From assembly GCA_004794655.1 (NCBI GenBank), contig SMMW01000083.1, positions 1,032,887 to 1,096,886 of the forward strand: a DNA stretch of 64,000 nt. Direction: 5' to 3'. Every line of letters starts with the position of its first letter. Positions within the stretch are counted from its first letter, which is position 1. Shown here piece after piece: positions 47,616 to 60,704 of the stretch. Source of the stretch: Marisa cornuarietis (taxonomy: Eukaryota; Mollusca; Gastropoda; Architaenioglossa; Ampullariidae). Made by a program: the position numbers and the translations under genes. The notes beneath the pieces are model-generated. The model searched no databases. It saw only the letters and a program-made list of their open reading frames with translations, and was not told where the DNA came from.

Positions 47616-50600
47616 ATGATAAGAAGGGGAGGAAAAAGGGTAATTACTTATCAAAGCTTTGGTGTTATCAAAGATAATGGAAAGATGGGTAAGACCCGTA
47701 AGGTGCGATTTACCCCAACAGAGTACCGGAACTTTAAAAAAAAAACACATTCACCAGAACACAATGAACCCGGAATCATTCAACAGGAGCATGAACCCAG
47801 AAGCATTCAACAGGAGGACCATGAACCCAATGTAGCCTTTCTACCTGCAGAGAGTATGTGGATAACTAAATTACCATTTTAACTAGGAATTGCAACAATT
47901 GAACTATATATATAGATGTGTGTGTGTTGAATATATATTATTTATTCATTAACTTGTATACTTAACAACTAAAACGCCTCCTAAATATGCCTCACACGTG
48001 AGAGTATTTCACATCTACAGCTATATTTTCTCACTTTTATCTTTCTATATCTACATCTGCATGAATAATGAAAACCTGAATCAATGGATGATACATTGTA
48101 ATCTGGCACACCAATGTATGCTAGATAGTTTATTGTATTTTCTCAGTAGTGTATTGGAAATAGATTTTATTTTAATGAGACAGAATAGACAGAATAGCTA
48201 TCATTCTAAATTATGATGAAACTATGGGAAACTTTATTGATCACAAAATTCTATAGAACATTATTGCTATCTGTATAAAATTAGATTTTTTGCAATTTTT
48301 ACTTACACTTAGGAGTGTAACAGTCATTGATAATATTAGATGACACTTTGCATACCAATTAATAAAAGTTTGCTGAATAAAATGCACTAATGTCACATAA
48401 CAACTGCCAGTTGTTTTATGCATAATAAGGGTATATTATAATTATTATGACCGACATTGCTGGAGCATGCAAAGTTTTTTTAAGGACTATTTCAGAGTGG
48501 AATTATTTTCTATAGTTTAATGTTTAGATTTTTTTTAATGGGTCCATTTATAAAATATGCTTTACCTCTACTATTAACAGCTGAATCTGAGATGGCAGAA
48601 CCTAGCAGCCACAAGAAAAGGATGATAAACGAGGCTGAAGGATGGCAAAAAATACGACCTGCCCTGGGTGTTGCCCGTATGGAAGGATTTTGTCCTGCTT
48701 CAAAGCAATGTTCCTTCTGTGGGTCTTCTGAGGTTCCACAAATTGTATGGTGTCCTGACTGTGGACCTAATACACTATACTGCATGATGTGCAGCGAAAA
48801 TATTCACCGCGTGGTTATGTACCATCAGTCATATGTTTGGAAAAATGTAAGTACTAAAATGTGTAATATTGGTGAAAGTATTTTCATTTAAAATCTTAGT
48901 TTATGGGAAAACACTTCATTGTGTGCAGTGTACATGCTTAAACCTGTATTAAAATAGTAATAAACACTACATAGAGAATTGCTATGTTGAAATTAATAAA
49001 GTCACTTGCGTAGCTGTATATTTTTTTCTGTAGTTACAAAATATAATTTACTTTTTGCTATTTGATAATTTGCTCATGTTTATTTTTTTCAGGATGTGTC
49101 TATGTTTGTGCCCCTAATTAAAGACACAACACTAATCCATGAACACTCATGTGACAGTATATATTCTCGCCAGATAAGAGTTGTTGACTCATTAGGTAAG
49201 TGAATTAGTTGCAGCAATATAAGAAGTACATTATGTTGGAAAAAGACCACAAGAACTATAGTGACAATTTGTTTCTCATAATAGTAAGTTCTTTTATGCC
49301 AACAGGTCGCTCAACAACTCATTGCAAACATTAGAATATACCTTATGACATTCTACTATTGAAACCACAATGGTATCTTCAATGCCACAAGAAATGATTT
49401 TTCAATGGCAATCACCTTACTGAAGACTTCATTTGTTTGAAAGGGTTGATCATTCTTAGCAGGGACCTAGAGTGGTAAACTGCTTTCATAAAGGTATGTT
49501 TGCCAGGTTAATTGATCCTAATAATACTGATTGATAATTGGTATGTTGTTGCAGGAAGACAACACACAGTAAAATCCCATTTTTGCCATTGTGAGCCGGA
49601 GGCTGTTACTTTAGTTAGAAGGGGATTATGGCCAGCAACGCCCAAACAGCCAGAAACAGCCTTCACAATAACACTAATGGAACTAGGCCGAATGCTACAA
49701 CTTGAAGGCCAGTTATCTCTGCAAAAGTTCTGCTTTGCATTAGAAAGAAGAAATACATTTTTGCCTCCTCACACAACTGACTGCAGAAACCTCTACCTGG
49801 CACTGGGTAATAATTTATATCTTACATTCTTTTATGTGAAACTGCATCATTATAATGAAATCAATTATGAATTGTGTCATGTGTGCTGAACATTGACGGA
49901 TGCAAAATTTGTGTCACTGATTATTGGCAGTTGGTCATTGGTTATTTGCAGTTGGTTTTAGTACCAAGAAAAAAGTATTTTAGTTTACAAAAATATTGTT
50001 TTCAGGAAACGCACTAACTGAATTCCATCATCACCAAGTGTCATGCCTTGAGATGGCACATTCCCCAGACATTTTGAGCAAGAACTGCCCAGTGTGTACA
50101 TTGGTATGTGTACTGTCTACTAGCTGTCTGTATTAGTGCTGATTTGTTCTTCATTACACAGGATTTATTACGCTGTCTTGCTAGCTATAAGATTTGTGTA
50201 ACAATCTTTTAATTATAGGTTTGGGGTTTCTTTTTTAATAAAAGATTTTTTTTTTAAATCATCAAAGTATGATTTAGGGAAATGTAAAAATATGTAGATA
50301 CTGATAATGATGTTCAGTTAACTGTTTTAAGTGTCTCAAGGGTGCTGCCCCGATCAAAGTATTCAACTCAATTCACATCTACACACTGTCTGGTTCTCTC
50401 TGCTTCTCGCTATCTGGCTTTGCATTCCTCTAATCAGACTTCTGCCACTTAATGTTTTCTAGAATCCTACACTGACTGTCTTTAAAGCATGTATTGAAGC
50501 TTACCTTTTTCTCCTCCTATGTGTGTGTGTGTGTGCATGGCCATGTATTTATGAGTTTCCAAAAGTATGCATCATGAATGCCTGTAGCAAGAACTGGTGC

Positions 50601-53600
50601 TTTATAGATACCTTTGTGATCATATCAAGATTCCAATTTAAGCATTGTTTTGCACATATATTTATGGTAGAAACCTGAAAGGTCCGTCATCTCGATGGAC
50701 GCCAATTTTGGCCTTGTCCACAAAAAGCACTCTGGGTCAGGACCAGGACTCCAGTATGCAAGATTCAGAGTGTTTAGTTCAGATGAAAGTGTCAGAGACT
50801 TCACTAATAATCACTCCAAAGCAATATCAAAATCTGTTCCTGAATCATCAGTGAGTACAGTATTTTGATTCCAGCTAATTTTGGTTGCTAAAACGCTATA
50901 GTTAACAGGACTGCTTTGCAACCAGTCCAACATAAAATATAAGAAGGAACTTTTTTACCATTATTACATATTTTCTTGATAAGGTACAGGTTTCTATCAG
51001 TAGTTTTAACCAATTACCAGATCTAATAAAATAATACCCTTGTATGATATTTTTCCAACTGAAATATATACTTTTATTTTGTTCTTCTGTTATGAATATC
51101 AACATTATTATTTTATGTTCTTTCTTGCAGGAGTGCTCAGACTTCCAGGCTGGTGACATGCTTAGGGCTAAAAATAAAAGCTCAAATCTTGATATAAAAG
51201 GAGTATTTGGCTCTGTGTGTCACCATGGATTTCCACTGCATTTTGTTAACATGGAGCATGGAGAAAGGTAATTTATGGAATATGGTCATGAATATAATAG
51301 TACACTTAGACCTAGTATATAACATGTCACTAATTGTAAGAATCTGTTTCAGATTTGCATATCCAGTCTATATCATGAAGCAGATTGCTACAGGGCAAGT
51401 TGGTGCTACAACGGAAAAACAGATTGTTATGTATGATGTTGCCTGTAGACTGCAAGCTCATCTGAGGGTGTGTAAGACACTTGTTGAATCTTAGGTGTTG
51501 TAGAACAAATAAACTGACGTTGATTTGTATGTTATATATACTCAAACTGTTGGTCTTGTCTGTAGCAGGGTATTAATTTTCTTTATGTAAAACATATGGT
51601 GATTGTTTCCACAGGAAAATAATTACATCAAAATTAAGTGATTATTATTTCCTGTTCTGATTGGTTTTTACTTTGGATAAGACAGACGAGAGTTCATGAA
51701 TATTTATCACTAAATGGTTACATCATATATATCTTAAGGTGTGATGAAAATGTGTTGCAGTGGAGCTGTAGCCTTTGTACATCTAGCCTTATTTTTTTAT
51801 TTCAACAGAAGTATCCAGAACTGACTGGACAACTTGCAGAGAGATTCAGATTGGTTGTTCCTGTTTTCCATAGCTTTGCTCACAATACAAAGTGTCAGGT
51901 TAGTTTTCTGCAAGCACTGCCAGTGTTTAATAAATCAGTTATTATTATTACATGCACATAAATATGGCCATAAATTAACACAGTATACACACCCAAGACT
52001 AGCATATCCAGAGACACAACTTGTTTATAAGAGACATTTTTTGTTTTCAATTATGGATTTTATGCTTCTGTTGTAGATGACCTTTGGCCAGCGCTACTGT
52101 GAAGGAACAGGTCTAATAGATGGCGAAGCCATGGAAAGATTATGGTCATACCTGAGAAAATTCTTATGGAGCAAAGAGATGACACTGCCGAATAGGCAGG
52201 ATCTGCTAAGCAGTGCTCTACTTAATTATGGACGGAGAATTTTCTGTTCTATTGGTAATTTATGGAGTAACCCATTATACATGTGTGATGTGAAAAGAGG
52301 GTGCAAGGAAGTCAAGTAATGATTCCCATTTAGCTACTGAAAAAAAAATAAGTGGCAAAATATTTATTTCCTTTGTACTTTTCATCCATTGTGCACATGA
52401 ACATTTTGTGTGCAGTGTCCTTGTTGACAAGTGTCATGCATGTTTATTATTATAATTGTTTTTCTGTTTTAAAGGTTTTTTAACACATTTTTCGAATGGC
52501 TTTGTAATGTGGTTTTTCCTTTCAGTTCAGACATTATCTGTAAGACTTAAGAAAGCAAGACAAATTCAATTAAACTCCAAGGTAATCATCAGTGACATGG
52601 AAAGAAAGTGTAAGTAACACTGTTTAACTAAATAATACCTCAGGATAGAATGAAATGCTTAAAGTAAGCATCTCCCTGTAATATTTTCATAACTAATGTA
52701 AGAGAACATGGGCTGTGTTTAACACCTAGAACAAAAGAATTCATGAACCCAGAGATAATAGTCCCTTTAAGCAGCTTGATTATGGTGCTCCTCATAGCTA
52801 TACTTTTCTTTTTTGTAAACTGTCTTTGACTTCAGATGATGGAAATGCTGTGGATTGGCTTCATCAACTGACACAGATTTTAGTGACAAACGATGGTCAG
52901 AGAGGTATGTAGATTGTTGTACATCCAAATGTAAGACAAATACTGAAAATGTAAAAGACATCATACTGCACAATAAGTATTGCCTGTTTTCTTAATGCTT
53001 CAAAAGCAGCAATGAACATGTGTAGTGATATGAAGATGATTACTGCAGCATTTTGTGATATTAAGTGCAAGCTCTAGGAATAAGATATATGTCATATAGA
53101 CATTCACTTGTGCTGAACCAAATATAAATAAAGTTAGGAAGAATTGAACAAAGCAATATTCTTCAAACTGAATTAAAGCATTCAGAAATGATAATTCACT
53201 ATCTATCCCCCATAAGACAGTAAAATGACTGCATGCCATCGGTCGTGTTATTGATTATCATTACCATGAGTGATCTTGTCATGCTCATGCATTTTATTTT
53301 AACATATATTGGTGCTTGTTGTGATCATTGTGTCTGTTTGATTTGCTGTACGGAAAGACCCTCTGATGGAGAAGGCCAGGAAGCTGTCTACAGAGCGTCA
53401 GCAATTGCTGGCACTGAAGAAGCGCTATGCTGGTTTGCATTTTATTTTTATTCAGTATCTTTAAAAATTTAACCTGTGCACAGGTTGATGTTCGAGTACA
53501 ATGTAATTTCTTCACCTCTCAGTGCAGCAAGGATTTTATTAAATATTTTAAATCTTCCAGTTAATCAGCGATTTTACTGCGACCTTGTTCTGACCATGAG

Positions 53601-55541
53601 AATGCATAATGTGTGTGTTGTAGAAGTGATAATGTCTGTTATATGCAAATATAAGTTCATGTTTGTTACTGATTCAGTCTATTTATAATTTATGTGAAGT
53701 GCTCTGAGCAAATCTTTGGAAAGGGGCTAAATAAATCATCATTATTAATTTCCAGTTAGACGATACAGGGTTGCACTATCATCCACTGCATGACTTAAGG
53801 AGCTATCATTTATCCTTTTTGCTGTCATCTGAGGCATCGTTTATGTGAACATTATGTAGTTTGCACTCTAACTTTACATTTCTTCCCTTCAAGGCATATA
53901 CAGTATGACTTTATACTTTGGTTATTGTTGAATGTACATTTGATTCATGTATTAGATATTAAATTTTGGTTGTGATGGCTGCATAAAAGCAGTATGCATG
54001 CTATTATATAAATAATGTTTGACCTTTTTTCTACGGAATGTTTTTGGGTCACTCACACCATTCTTAAAATTGACACATGCATAATTTTCTGTGCAGATGG
54101 CCAGAAAATTGCCATGCGACTCACAAAGAAGCTTCATGTAAACACCACACTTCTACAGGCTGTTGGTAGCAAGCTTAAAGATAAGGGCATCGATGTTTTA
54201 TTTGCCCAGCTTGCAGACCCTAAGTCGCCCTTATATGAAGGCAACAATCATAACTTGTGCAAAGAGCAAGTGCAAGCTGCCAATACTGTAGCAGAATGCT
54301 GCCGGGCAGAAGAAGAAGAAAAGCGTATCATCGAAGATATAAACCTTCTGCAGCAGTGGCTGGTGCATTATAATAACCCACCAAGCCAGTCTTTGATTGA
54401 TGGCACTCGATACAATCATGGACTTAATCATGCTAAGTCACTCAGCAAGCTGAAAGTAGAGGACATGTTACATTTGCTTCAGGGCACTTTTGGCCATGAG
54501 CCTGGACTTCAGAAAGTTAACTTTGACTGCTCCATTGGCAGTTTGCTGTCAGCAACTAAGGAGTATCCGGCACTTGTGGATTGTTGTGATGACGTAACAG
54601 ACATGTTTAGCGACATTGACACAGAAGAGGAAGATTCTGATATGGATGGTAATTAACTGTACATTCCATGTAACCCCCATGTCTCCCCTTATGTGGGGAG
54701 AGAGCACAGGCATGTTTTCTTTGAATGAAACCGATGCCTGTTATTTTATTTTGCTTATTCTCCCTCCCACTTTTATATTTCTCTTTCACTCTTCCCCTCC
54801 TTGCTTCTATGTGCATCCGTGGGGAAAAAAGTTCTAAAATTCCATTTGAGCATCTTTTTTAAGCATGCAAGCATTTTTTGATGCATTATTGACTGCTTAA
54901 TAATTGTAACCATCTTATTTTATACTAAAAAACTGTTAAGTCAACTACATCCTTCTATATTAATACTTTGAAAGCTACTTACCTTACCCGTGAAGAAACA
55001 ATCACATGATCATGTAGGCTATTTTTGGATGTTTGAATCTGCATGAATAATTTACATCAAAACGTGCTCACATACGGATGTCCCCATAGAAGATTGAACA
55101 AAAATTGTTTCTTTGAAGCCAAAAGTTAAACTAAGCTGGATAAAACATGTACAACTTCTTTAAACCCGTTGGGTGTTCATAAAAACCACTGCGCATCAAT
55201 ACACATAACGCTAAACGACTGTGATTTCCTCTCCGAAGAAAATCTCTGCTTTGTGTTTTCCCATATGACTCTAATAACAGCTGAGGTGTTACATTGCAAA
55301 ATCACCTCAAGGTGGAAGCACTTTCCCTTCCAAAATCAACAACAAGAGATGTTACATCTGCATATTTGTAAAAACTGAAAAAGTGAAGTTCAGCTTTCAT
55401 TACTGTCTGAATGGCTTTATATGAATGTTATTCATGGTAGTGAAATAACTTGTACACATGAACAACTGTACCTAATTGAAGATTTGTTTTTCTGCAGGTT
55501 CTTTTTCGATGTTTGAGAATTTGGGAAAAATGGAAATGTGA
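47616..55541 (+). CDS. KDZ-superfamily (Kyakuja-Dileera-Zisupton) transposase-like protein, 15 exons
   Basis: KDZ proteins are DDE-type DNA transposases. Exons: 47596-47853 (first ATG 47616), 48581-48846, 49093-49195, 49555-49806, 50006-50103, 50671-50850, 51131-51267, 51353-51467, 51809-51898, 52077-52254, 52526-52609, 52836-52904, 53358-53432, 54097-54648, 55498-55541. All junctions keep phase; the total is 2481 nt, giving 826 residues with no internal stop. Residues 117-161 hold a cysteine cluster (CSFCG, WCPDCG, YCMMCS, then His), the CxC zinc module typical of the family. Core motifs: SMDANFGLVHK (Asp329), GSVCHHGFPLHFV, MYDVACRLQ (Asp453), VPVFHSFAHNTKC and GTGLIDGEAMERLWSYLRKF (Glu510), a complete candidate D-D-E set. 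Residues 629-812 form a helical C-terminal region with an acidic tail. AATAAA at 55969. If exon 14 is not spliced, translation stops at 54656. Exon 1 is open upstream of the ATG, so an earlier exon is possible. The exon 13 acceptor and donor are the weakest. Confidence 0.9.
53563..53750 (+). mobile_element. SINE family B copy 2 in a KDZ intron
   Basis: Aligns with 27702-27915, ending gtgaagtgctctgagcaaat then aaaggggctaaataaatcat and an ATT-rich tail. Lies in intron 13 of the KDZ gene, so the gene was already fixed there when the SINE landed. Confidence 0.65.
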
Positions 55542-55968
55542 CAGTTTTGTCATCTGTTGCTTTTTTGAATGATTTAAAGCTATTTCTGTTCCATAAGTTT
55601 CATTAGTTAAATATTTATCAATTTTAAGTTAATTTGAAGTTAGATGTAGTTGGTAAGAATGTTCCTGGTGTTTTATCTGAAATGACCTTCTTCCAGCACA
55701 TAGTCATGGGCTCAAAATATCATCCTTCAGCCAAAAGGTGGATATGATGAGACTACTTCTGTGATGAGTTGTAAAGCTGCATTTTGTTTTGACTTTCTAT
55801 AGCTGGTTAGGTATGTGTAATTGTTATGTATGTTCCATCCATTAAGGATCAAATGAATGAACATTTTTACAGTGTATTATGCCAGTGGGAGATGTTGCTA
55901 GTTTTGATAAGTGCGATATAAGTGACCTGTTAATATGTCTAATTAACTTTATTATTGATTGCGATTCC

Positions 55969-55974
55969 AATAAA
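55969..55974 (+). terminator. Polyadenylation signal of the KDZ gene
   Basis: AATAAA followed by a GT-rich stretch (tgtgtgggtgat), 428 bases after the predicted stop at 55541. The sequence between is AT-rich 3' untranslated sequence. Confidence 0.65.
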
Positions 55975-55989
55975 TGTGTGGGTGATATT

Positions 55990-58000
55990 TTCTGGATTTT
56001 CTTTTGCTTCATCCTGGGAGGTTAAATGATATGTCATTTAAAAGATTATGTGGGGATTTTACTATTATGGTTTAAAAAAAAAAACGAAGCAATGCCATGA
56101 AAAAAATAAACTTGAGTGCTTTCGTGCATCTATGTGTCTTTTGGGGTGGGGGCTGTACGCACGCGCTCGTCTGTTCTCTGGCATACCACTAAAAATTTAC
56201 TTCTAGTGATCGCGCAAGTGTGTGTGTGATTATCCTTATGGTGCGTGTACACCACCCATCCTGCACTACCTGGTCATGACCTTCACAAATAGGTCACGCG
56301 ACTTCGGATATAACAATAGGCCAACCAGACACTAGCGGACAGTTCCAGCACGGAGTTATATAACTTGGTTGTTCAAGGATGGCTATTACGTACGCAGCAG
56401 GCGGGAGAAAGGACAGCCTCGGCAGTCTTACTACCCTCTACAAAAATAACGCGCTAACCTAACTTTTACAGTAACAGAGTGCTACATTGCAGTTTGCGTT
56501 TGCGTGATATATATGCAACTGACAAGTTTGTTTGTTTGGTTTTTTTTTTTTTTGCTTTCGTGGTGCTGGTTAGGTGTAACAGGTAACATTACAACCTGAA
56601 AGCCCTGCCACTTGTTTAAATTTGTCCTAAAGGCCGAACTTTTATAGCTTGGCAGAAAATAATTTTTTTCGGCCCGGGTGAGTAGGAGTACACGCGGTCC
56701 GTCTTCGCTGAATGCTTTCATCTCGCCTGAAAGTTATGGTGGGTGGTCACCAGCAATGCCCGAGGCGTCTTTCTTGCCCGCCCAGTAGAGTTGAGAACGT
56801 ATAGCGAAGAGAAAACTGAGGAGAAACGGCTTGCTGACAGGGTAAAGACTGCCCGTATTCGCCAATGTATTATAGTAACATTAAAGAGAGAGAACAAGAA
56901 AGACGAAGAGAATGAAAAATGTGACACAAAAAGGCGACTGAATTTTTAAAATTTATGTTCATTTCTCTCCTTTTATCTTTCGTTCCTCAGGGTAGACAAC
57001 AATAATATTCAGCATTTTAGGCTCATTTCCACTGTTGACTGTCATACAGTACTCCATGTCGGTTTGGGGATATATATATAATTTTTTTTAATGTGACGCC
57101 GCAAATGGACATCAGTTCATACCTGTGCCACAGTGCCCATTAACTATCAGCAACAGCGGGGTTTTTTGTTTTGTTTTGTTTCTCCAAAAAATATAAGGGT
57201 AGATAAATCCAAGTGTGAGGGTGGGGGAATCGATGGGTCACAACACAGCATTTTTGTTCCAGTTTGTACTAATTATCATAACACGTATTAAAACACGAAG
57301 CTTCGTGTTCACATCATAATCTATCTGTTCTATCGCTATAAATTGCTTGATAGTACCTGCATGATGACAAGTGGTGTTGGATGAACGCAACGGCTAAGAA
57401 GCTTTAAGCCTGATCGCCAATTAATTAGGTTTGTCATGTGCCAGTGAGGGTGTGGCCAATCCATTCTTGTATGTTCGTCAGCACGTTCTTGTTCTTTCTT
57501 TGGTCATAGTCGTCGTCAACTATCTGCAAAAATACCCCGAAGGACGCCCGACGGTAGTTGTCAGTGTTGTGCTGGATTGCATGTTCAAACTACAGCACTT
57601 CTAGTCGCTTCACTGTTGCCAGAACAATTTTGTCGGCCCACAATTGGTGATACGTGAGCTTCACATAGAACTGTAATGGATGTGGTAAAGTATAATGTAA
57701 GACACGTGTTCCTGAACAACAATTTAACTAGCAGCATTCATAACAATAGCTCGGTATCTGGGCACAGACATAGATTCTTCACCGAACTATAACATTGAAG
57801 CACACAGTTTCGTAAATCGCTTTATTGCCGCTTAAAGCACATGAAGTATGCTATACTGAATCACAAAGTCACCACCATTCATGTATACACACAACACATT
57901 AGGTCTGTCTTGAGCAACTGCACGCCAGTTTTGCATGTACGTGTGGCCAGTCTGTTACACCCTGCAGCCAATATTTTTCTATGTCGGTGTCAGTGTTGAC
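55990..58000. other. Intergenic stretch after the KDZ gene, no gene seen
   Basis: T-run at 56540-56553. No domain-bearing ORF. I looked for inverted termini that could pair with sequence upstream of the KDZ gene and saw none. Confidence 0.4.
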
Positions 58001-58009
58001 CGTCTAGAG

Positions 58010-58124
58010 CAGAGGTTTTCAAACTTTTCCAGACGAGTACCCCGTAAAATATAGATACGCATTCTTCTATATTGGCACATGGTGCTCCCGTAACACCCGT
58101 CATACCACAGTTTGAAAGCCTCTG
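58010..58124. mobile_element. 115-bp hAT-like MITE
   Basis: Left end CAGAGGTTTTCAAACTTTTC and right end ...CACAGTTTGAAAGCCTCTG form about 16-bp inverted repeats. Flanks GTCTAGAG (58002-58009) and GTCTAGAC (58125-58132) agree at seven of eight positions. Confidence 0.85.
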
Positions 58125-58479
58125 GTCTAGACTACTCTGACGGACGACACCGGTGACACCGCCGAACCACACTGATTTTCATCGCTTCGTTGTTCTATGA
58201 AAGGATTATTGATTTACCATGAAAGGTGTTGAAACTGAGTCCTACGTTTCCGTATCACGTGGAAAGTTGACCAAGCTATCTCCACCTCTAGAACGGTGTT
58301 TTATTTGTTTTCAAGACCTCACCTGCAAACCATGCAGACTTTTTGGCCCGCGATGGTGGTAACCGCGCTTTGGACACAGTCCAAGTTGGTCTTTTGTTCC
58401 TTGGATAAGAGGACATCCGCCAGTATTGGGACTGGTGCTCCTAATCATCACTTCCATTAACTGGCACTCGTACGAGACC

Positions 58480-59345
58480 CACCAGTACCACTCGTCGAGG
58501 ACACACGATGAGAATAATCAGCGGCGAAGGCTCGATCCCAACGCTTTCGATCCTGTGGTGCCGTTAGAGGGAGCTTTGGCGGAGAAGTTTACTCCTTCGT
58601 GTTTGCTAAGCGATTCTTTGGTTTTCCCAAGCGGTGACTGCCATCTACATACCCTTAATTGTAAGAGCGCCTTCGGCAATGTATCATGTCGACAATCAAC
58701 CCTGTCAGCTTCCATCATTAGATGGTAGCGAAAATTAGTGGCTTCTGGTGACGCACCAGTTTGGCAACTACGCAACGGACTAATTTATTTTGTCTTGTGT
58801 TCTCTTTATGACATTCGGAGGAGTCTCCTGAAGCACTTTGTCTCGAATGCCTGGATCCCTCGCACCGACTTGATGAGCAATGTGAACACCGTACAGCCCA
58901 ATAGAGACAACTAGGGACTTTTATAGCGTAAATATCGTGCAAAAGCGAATACTTCTGCTGTTCCACAGCTTGCTGAGCCTGACCATCGTTGCTCCGATCG
59001 TGAGGCGAATGTCCGGCGCACAGCTATATCGTCTTTTGAAATATTCGCGTCTAGGTATTTTCGAGTCAGCTAAACTCTGTTTATGCGGATCTTCATTCTG
59101 CCAGATCCAGTAGTGTTCACCACGACCTTATGCTCTTGGCTGTAATAATTTGCTTCCCATAAGCGCTCGCGCTGGTGGCGAGCTTGTTGGTCAGATCTTG
59201 TAATTCAGATCTCGGTGGGTATCGGACATCAGATCGATGTCATCGGCAAACTTACTTAACGGCCTCCCTCAGAGGACTCAAAGATGTGGTGGTCCTGACG
59301 GGCATTATGTTGGGCAGATCGAGAGCAGCCCTGGCGAATGCCTAC
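58480..59345 (-). mobile_element. Decayed LINE, reverse transcriptase to C-terminus
   Basis: Minus-strand pieces in shifted frames: VGIRQGC (about 59320), SKFADDIDLMSDTHRDL (59255-59205), TIGATMVRLSKLWNSRSI (near 58990), then DTLPKALL and PLGKTKESLS near 58660, which resemble the C-terminal region of mollusc-type LINEs. Many stops and shifts. It is a different LINE subfamily from 59371-60700, which it abuts. Confidence 0.7.
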
Positions 59346-59370
59346 TCTCGTGGGAAAGACCTAACTCTTC

Positions 59371-60700
59371 TTCTTATTCCTTTTCGCCCCCAGTGGAGCA
59401 TAGGGCCGCAACTACACCACGCCAACGAACCCGGTTCTGGGCCTCCCTCCCCAGTTGGGTCCATGTCATTCCAGCTGCCTCCACTTCGTCATGGACCGAT
59501 CTTCTCCACGTCTGTCTGGATCTCTTCGCAGGGTGTGACCGATCCAGCCCCACTTTCGCTTCTTGGTGTGTTGGCTGGCAGGTTTTGGTTGGCTCTCTCC
59601 CACAGGTCTGCATTGAAGATCTTCTCGGGCCATCTGATGTTAAGGATGTGGTGCAGACATCTGTTGATGGATGTTTGGATCTTGTTGGTGATGCCATGTC
59701 TCAGACCCATATAGAAGGACAGATTTTACGTTCGTATGAAAGATGCGGATCTTGGTGTGCTGAGATAATGCCTTGGACTTTCAGATGGGCCACAGGATGT
59801 GGAATGCATGCCTGGCTTTATTTATTCGGCTTCTTACATCTTCATCTGCACCTCCATCCTTGGTGACTACGCTGCCAAGGTAGGTGAAGCGGTCAGTCTC
59901 TGTAATACATTCCCCGTGTAGTTGAAGTTGGGCTTCTTGCTTGTTGACCCACATTAACTCTGTCTTATTGATGTTGATTGTCAGGCCAGTTGTCGCTGCT
60001 TCTTCTGAGAGCCGAGTGAGCTGTCTGTGCATGTTGTTTCTTGTGGGACAACAGGCTGATGTCATCTGCAAAGTCGAGATCCATGACAAAGGTCCATTGA
60101 ATGCCTGTGTTGCTGTTAGAGGTTGTTCTTCTCATGATCGATTTTATGACGATTGTCGGTGAGAGCATACAAACTTGCCTTATTCCAGTCCTCACTGCGA
60201 AGAGGTCAGTCAGCTTCCCATAGGATGTCAAGTCCTCATAGAGCTGCTGGATGATGGTAATGAACTTTGGTGGAAATCAGTAGTGCTGCATCTTATTCCA
60301 GATGGTCTCTCTGTCTACGGAATCAAATGCCTTCTCCACATCCACAAATGTCATGTAGAGTGGGGACTGCCATTCGATGGACTGTTCAATCATGATTCAC
60401 AGTGTAGCAATATAGTCTGTGCATGATCTACCCTGGTCAAAGCCTGCCTGTTCTTGCCGCAATCTCTTGTCTAGGGCATTCTTCAGTCTGTCCATGATGA
60501 TTCTGGTCAGCACCTTGCTAGGAATGGACAGTAGCATAATCCCACGCCAGTTGCTGCACTGGGTCAGGTCACCTTTCTTGGATAGTTTTTCCAGATAGCC
60601 AAGTTTCCAGTCTGCTGGAATTTGCTCCTGCTCCAAAATTTTCTGCAGCAGGGGCTGTAGCTTCTCTGCTGTGGCTGTTGGGTCTCCCATCTCAAAATTG
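59371..60700 (-). mobile_element. 5'-truncated LINE related to 24015-26235
   Basis: The minus strand begins in the reverse-transcriptase N-terminal part (PLLQKILEQEQIPADWKLGY, then CSNWRGIMLLSIPSKVLTRI and RLRQEQAGFDQGRSCTDYIA). It continues with MDLDFADDISLLSHKKQHAQ, a C-terminal TYLGSVVTKDGGADEDVRSR and HAFHILWPI, and ends with a KIQTSINRCLHHILNIRWPE and WRRSVHDEVEAAGMTW-type tail to about 59371. Several frameshifts. The DNA aligns with the copy at 24015-26235 (for example gggccgcaactacaccacgc with ggaccgcaacgacacctcgc). Confidence 0.85.
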
Positions 60701-60704
60701 TGTG

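Noticed and set aside
47297..47616. Terminal inverted repeats of a complete KDZ transposon
   Set aside because: I compared sequence upstream of 47596 with sequence downstream of 55975 by eye and found no matching inverted termini; a computed search is needed, and the 47100-47297 element has its own two ends and duplication.
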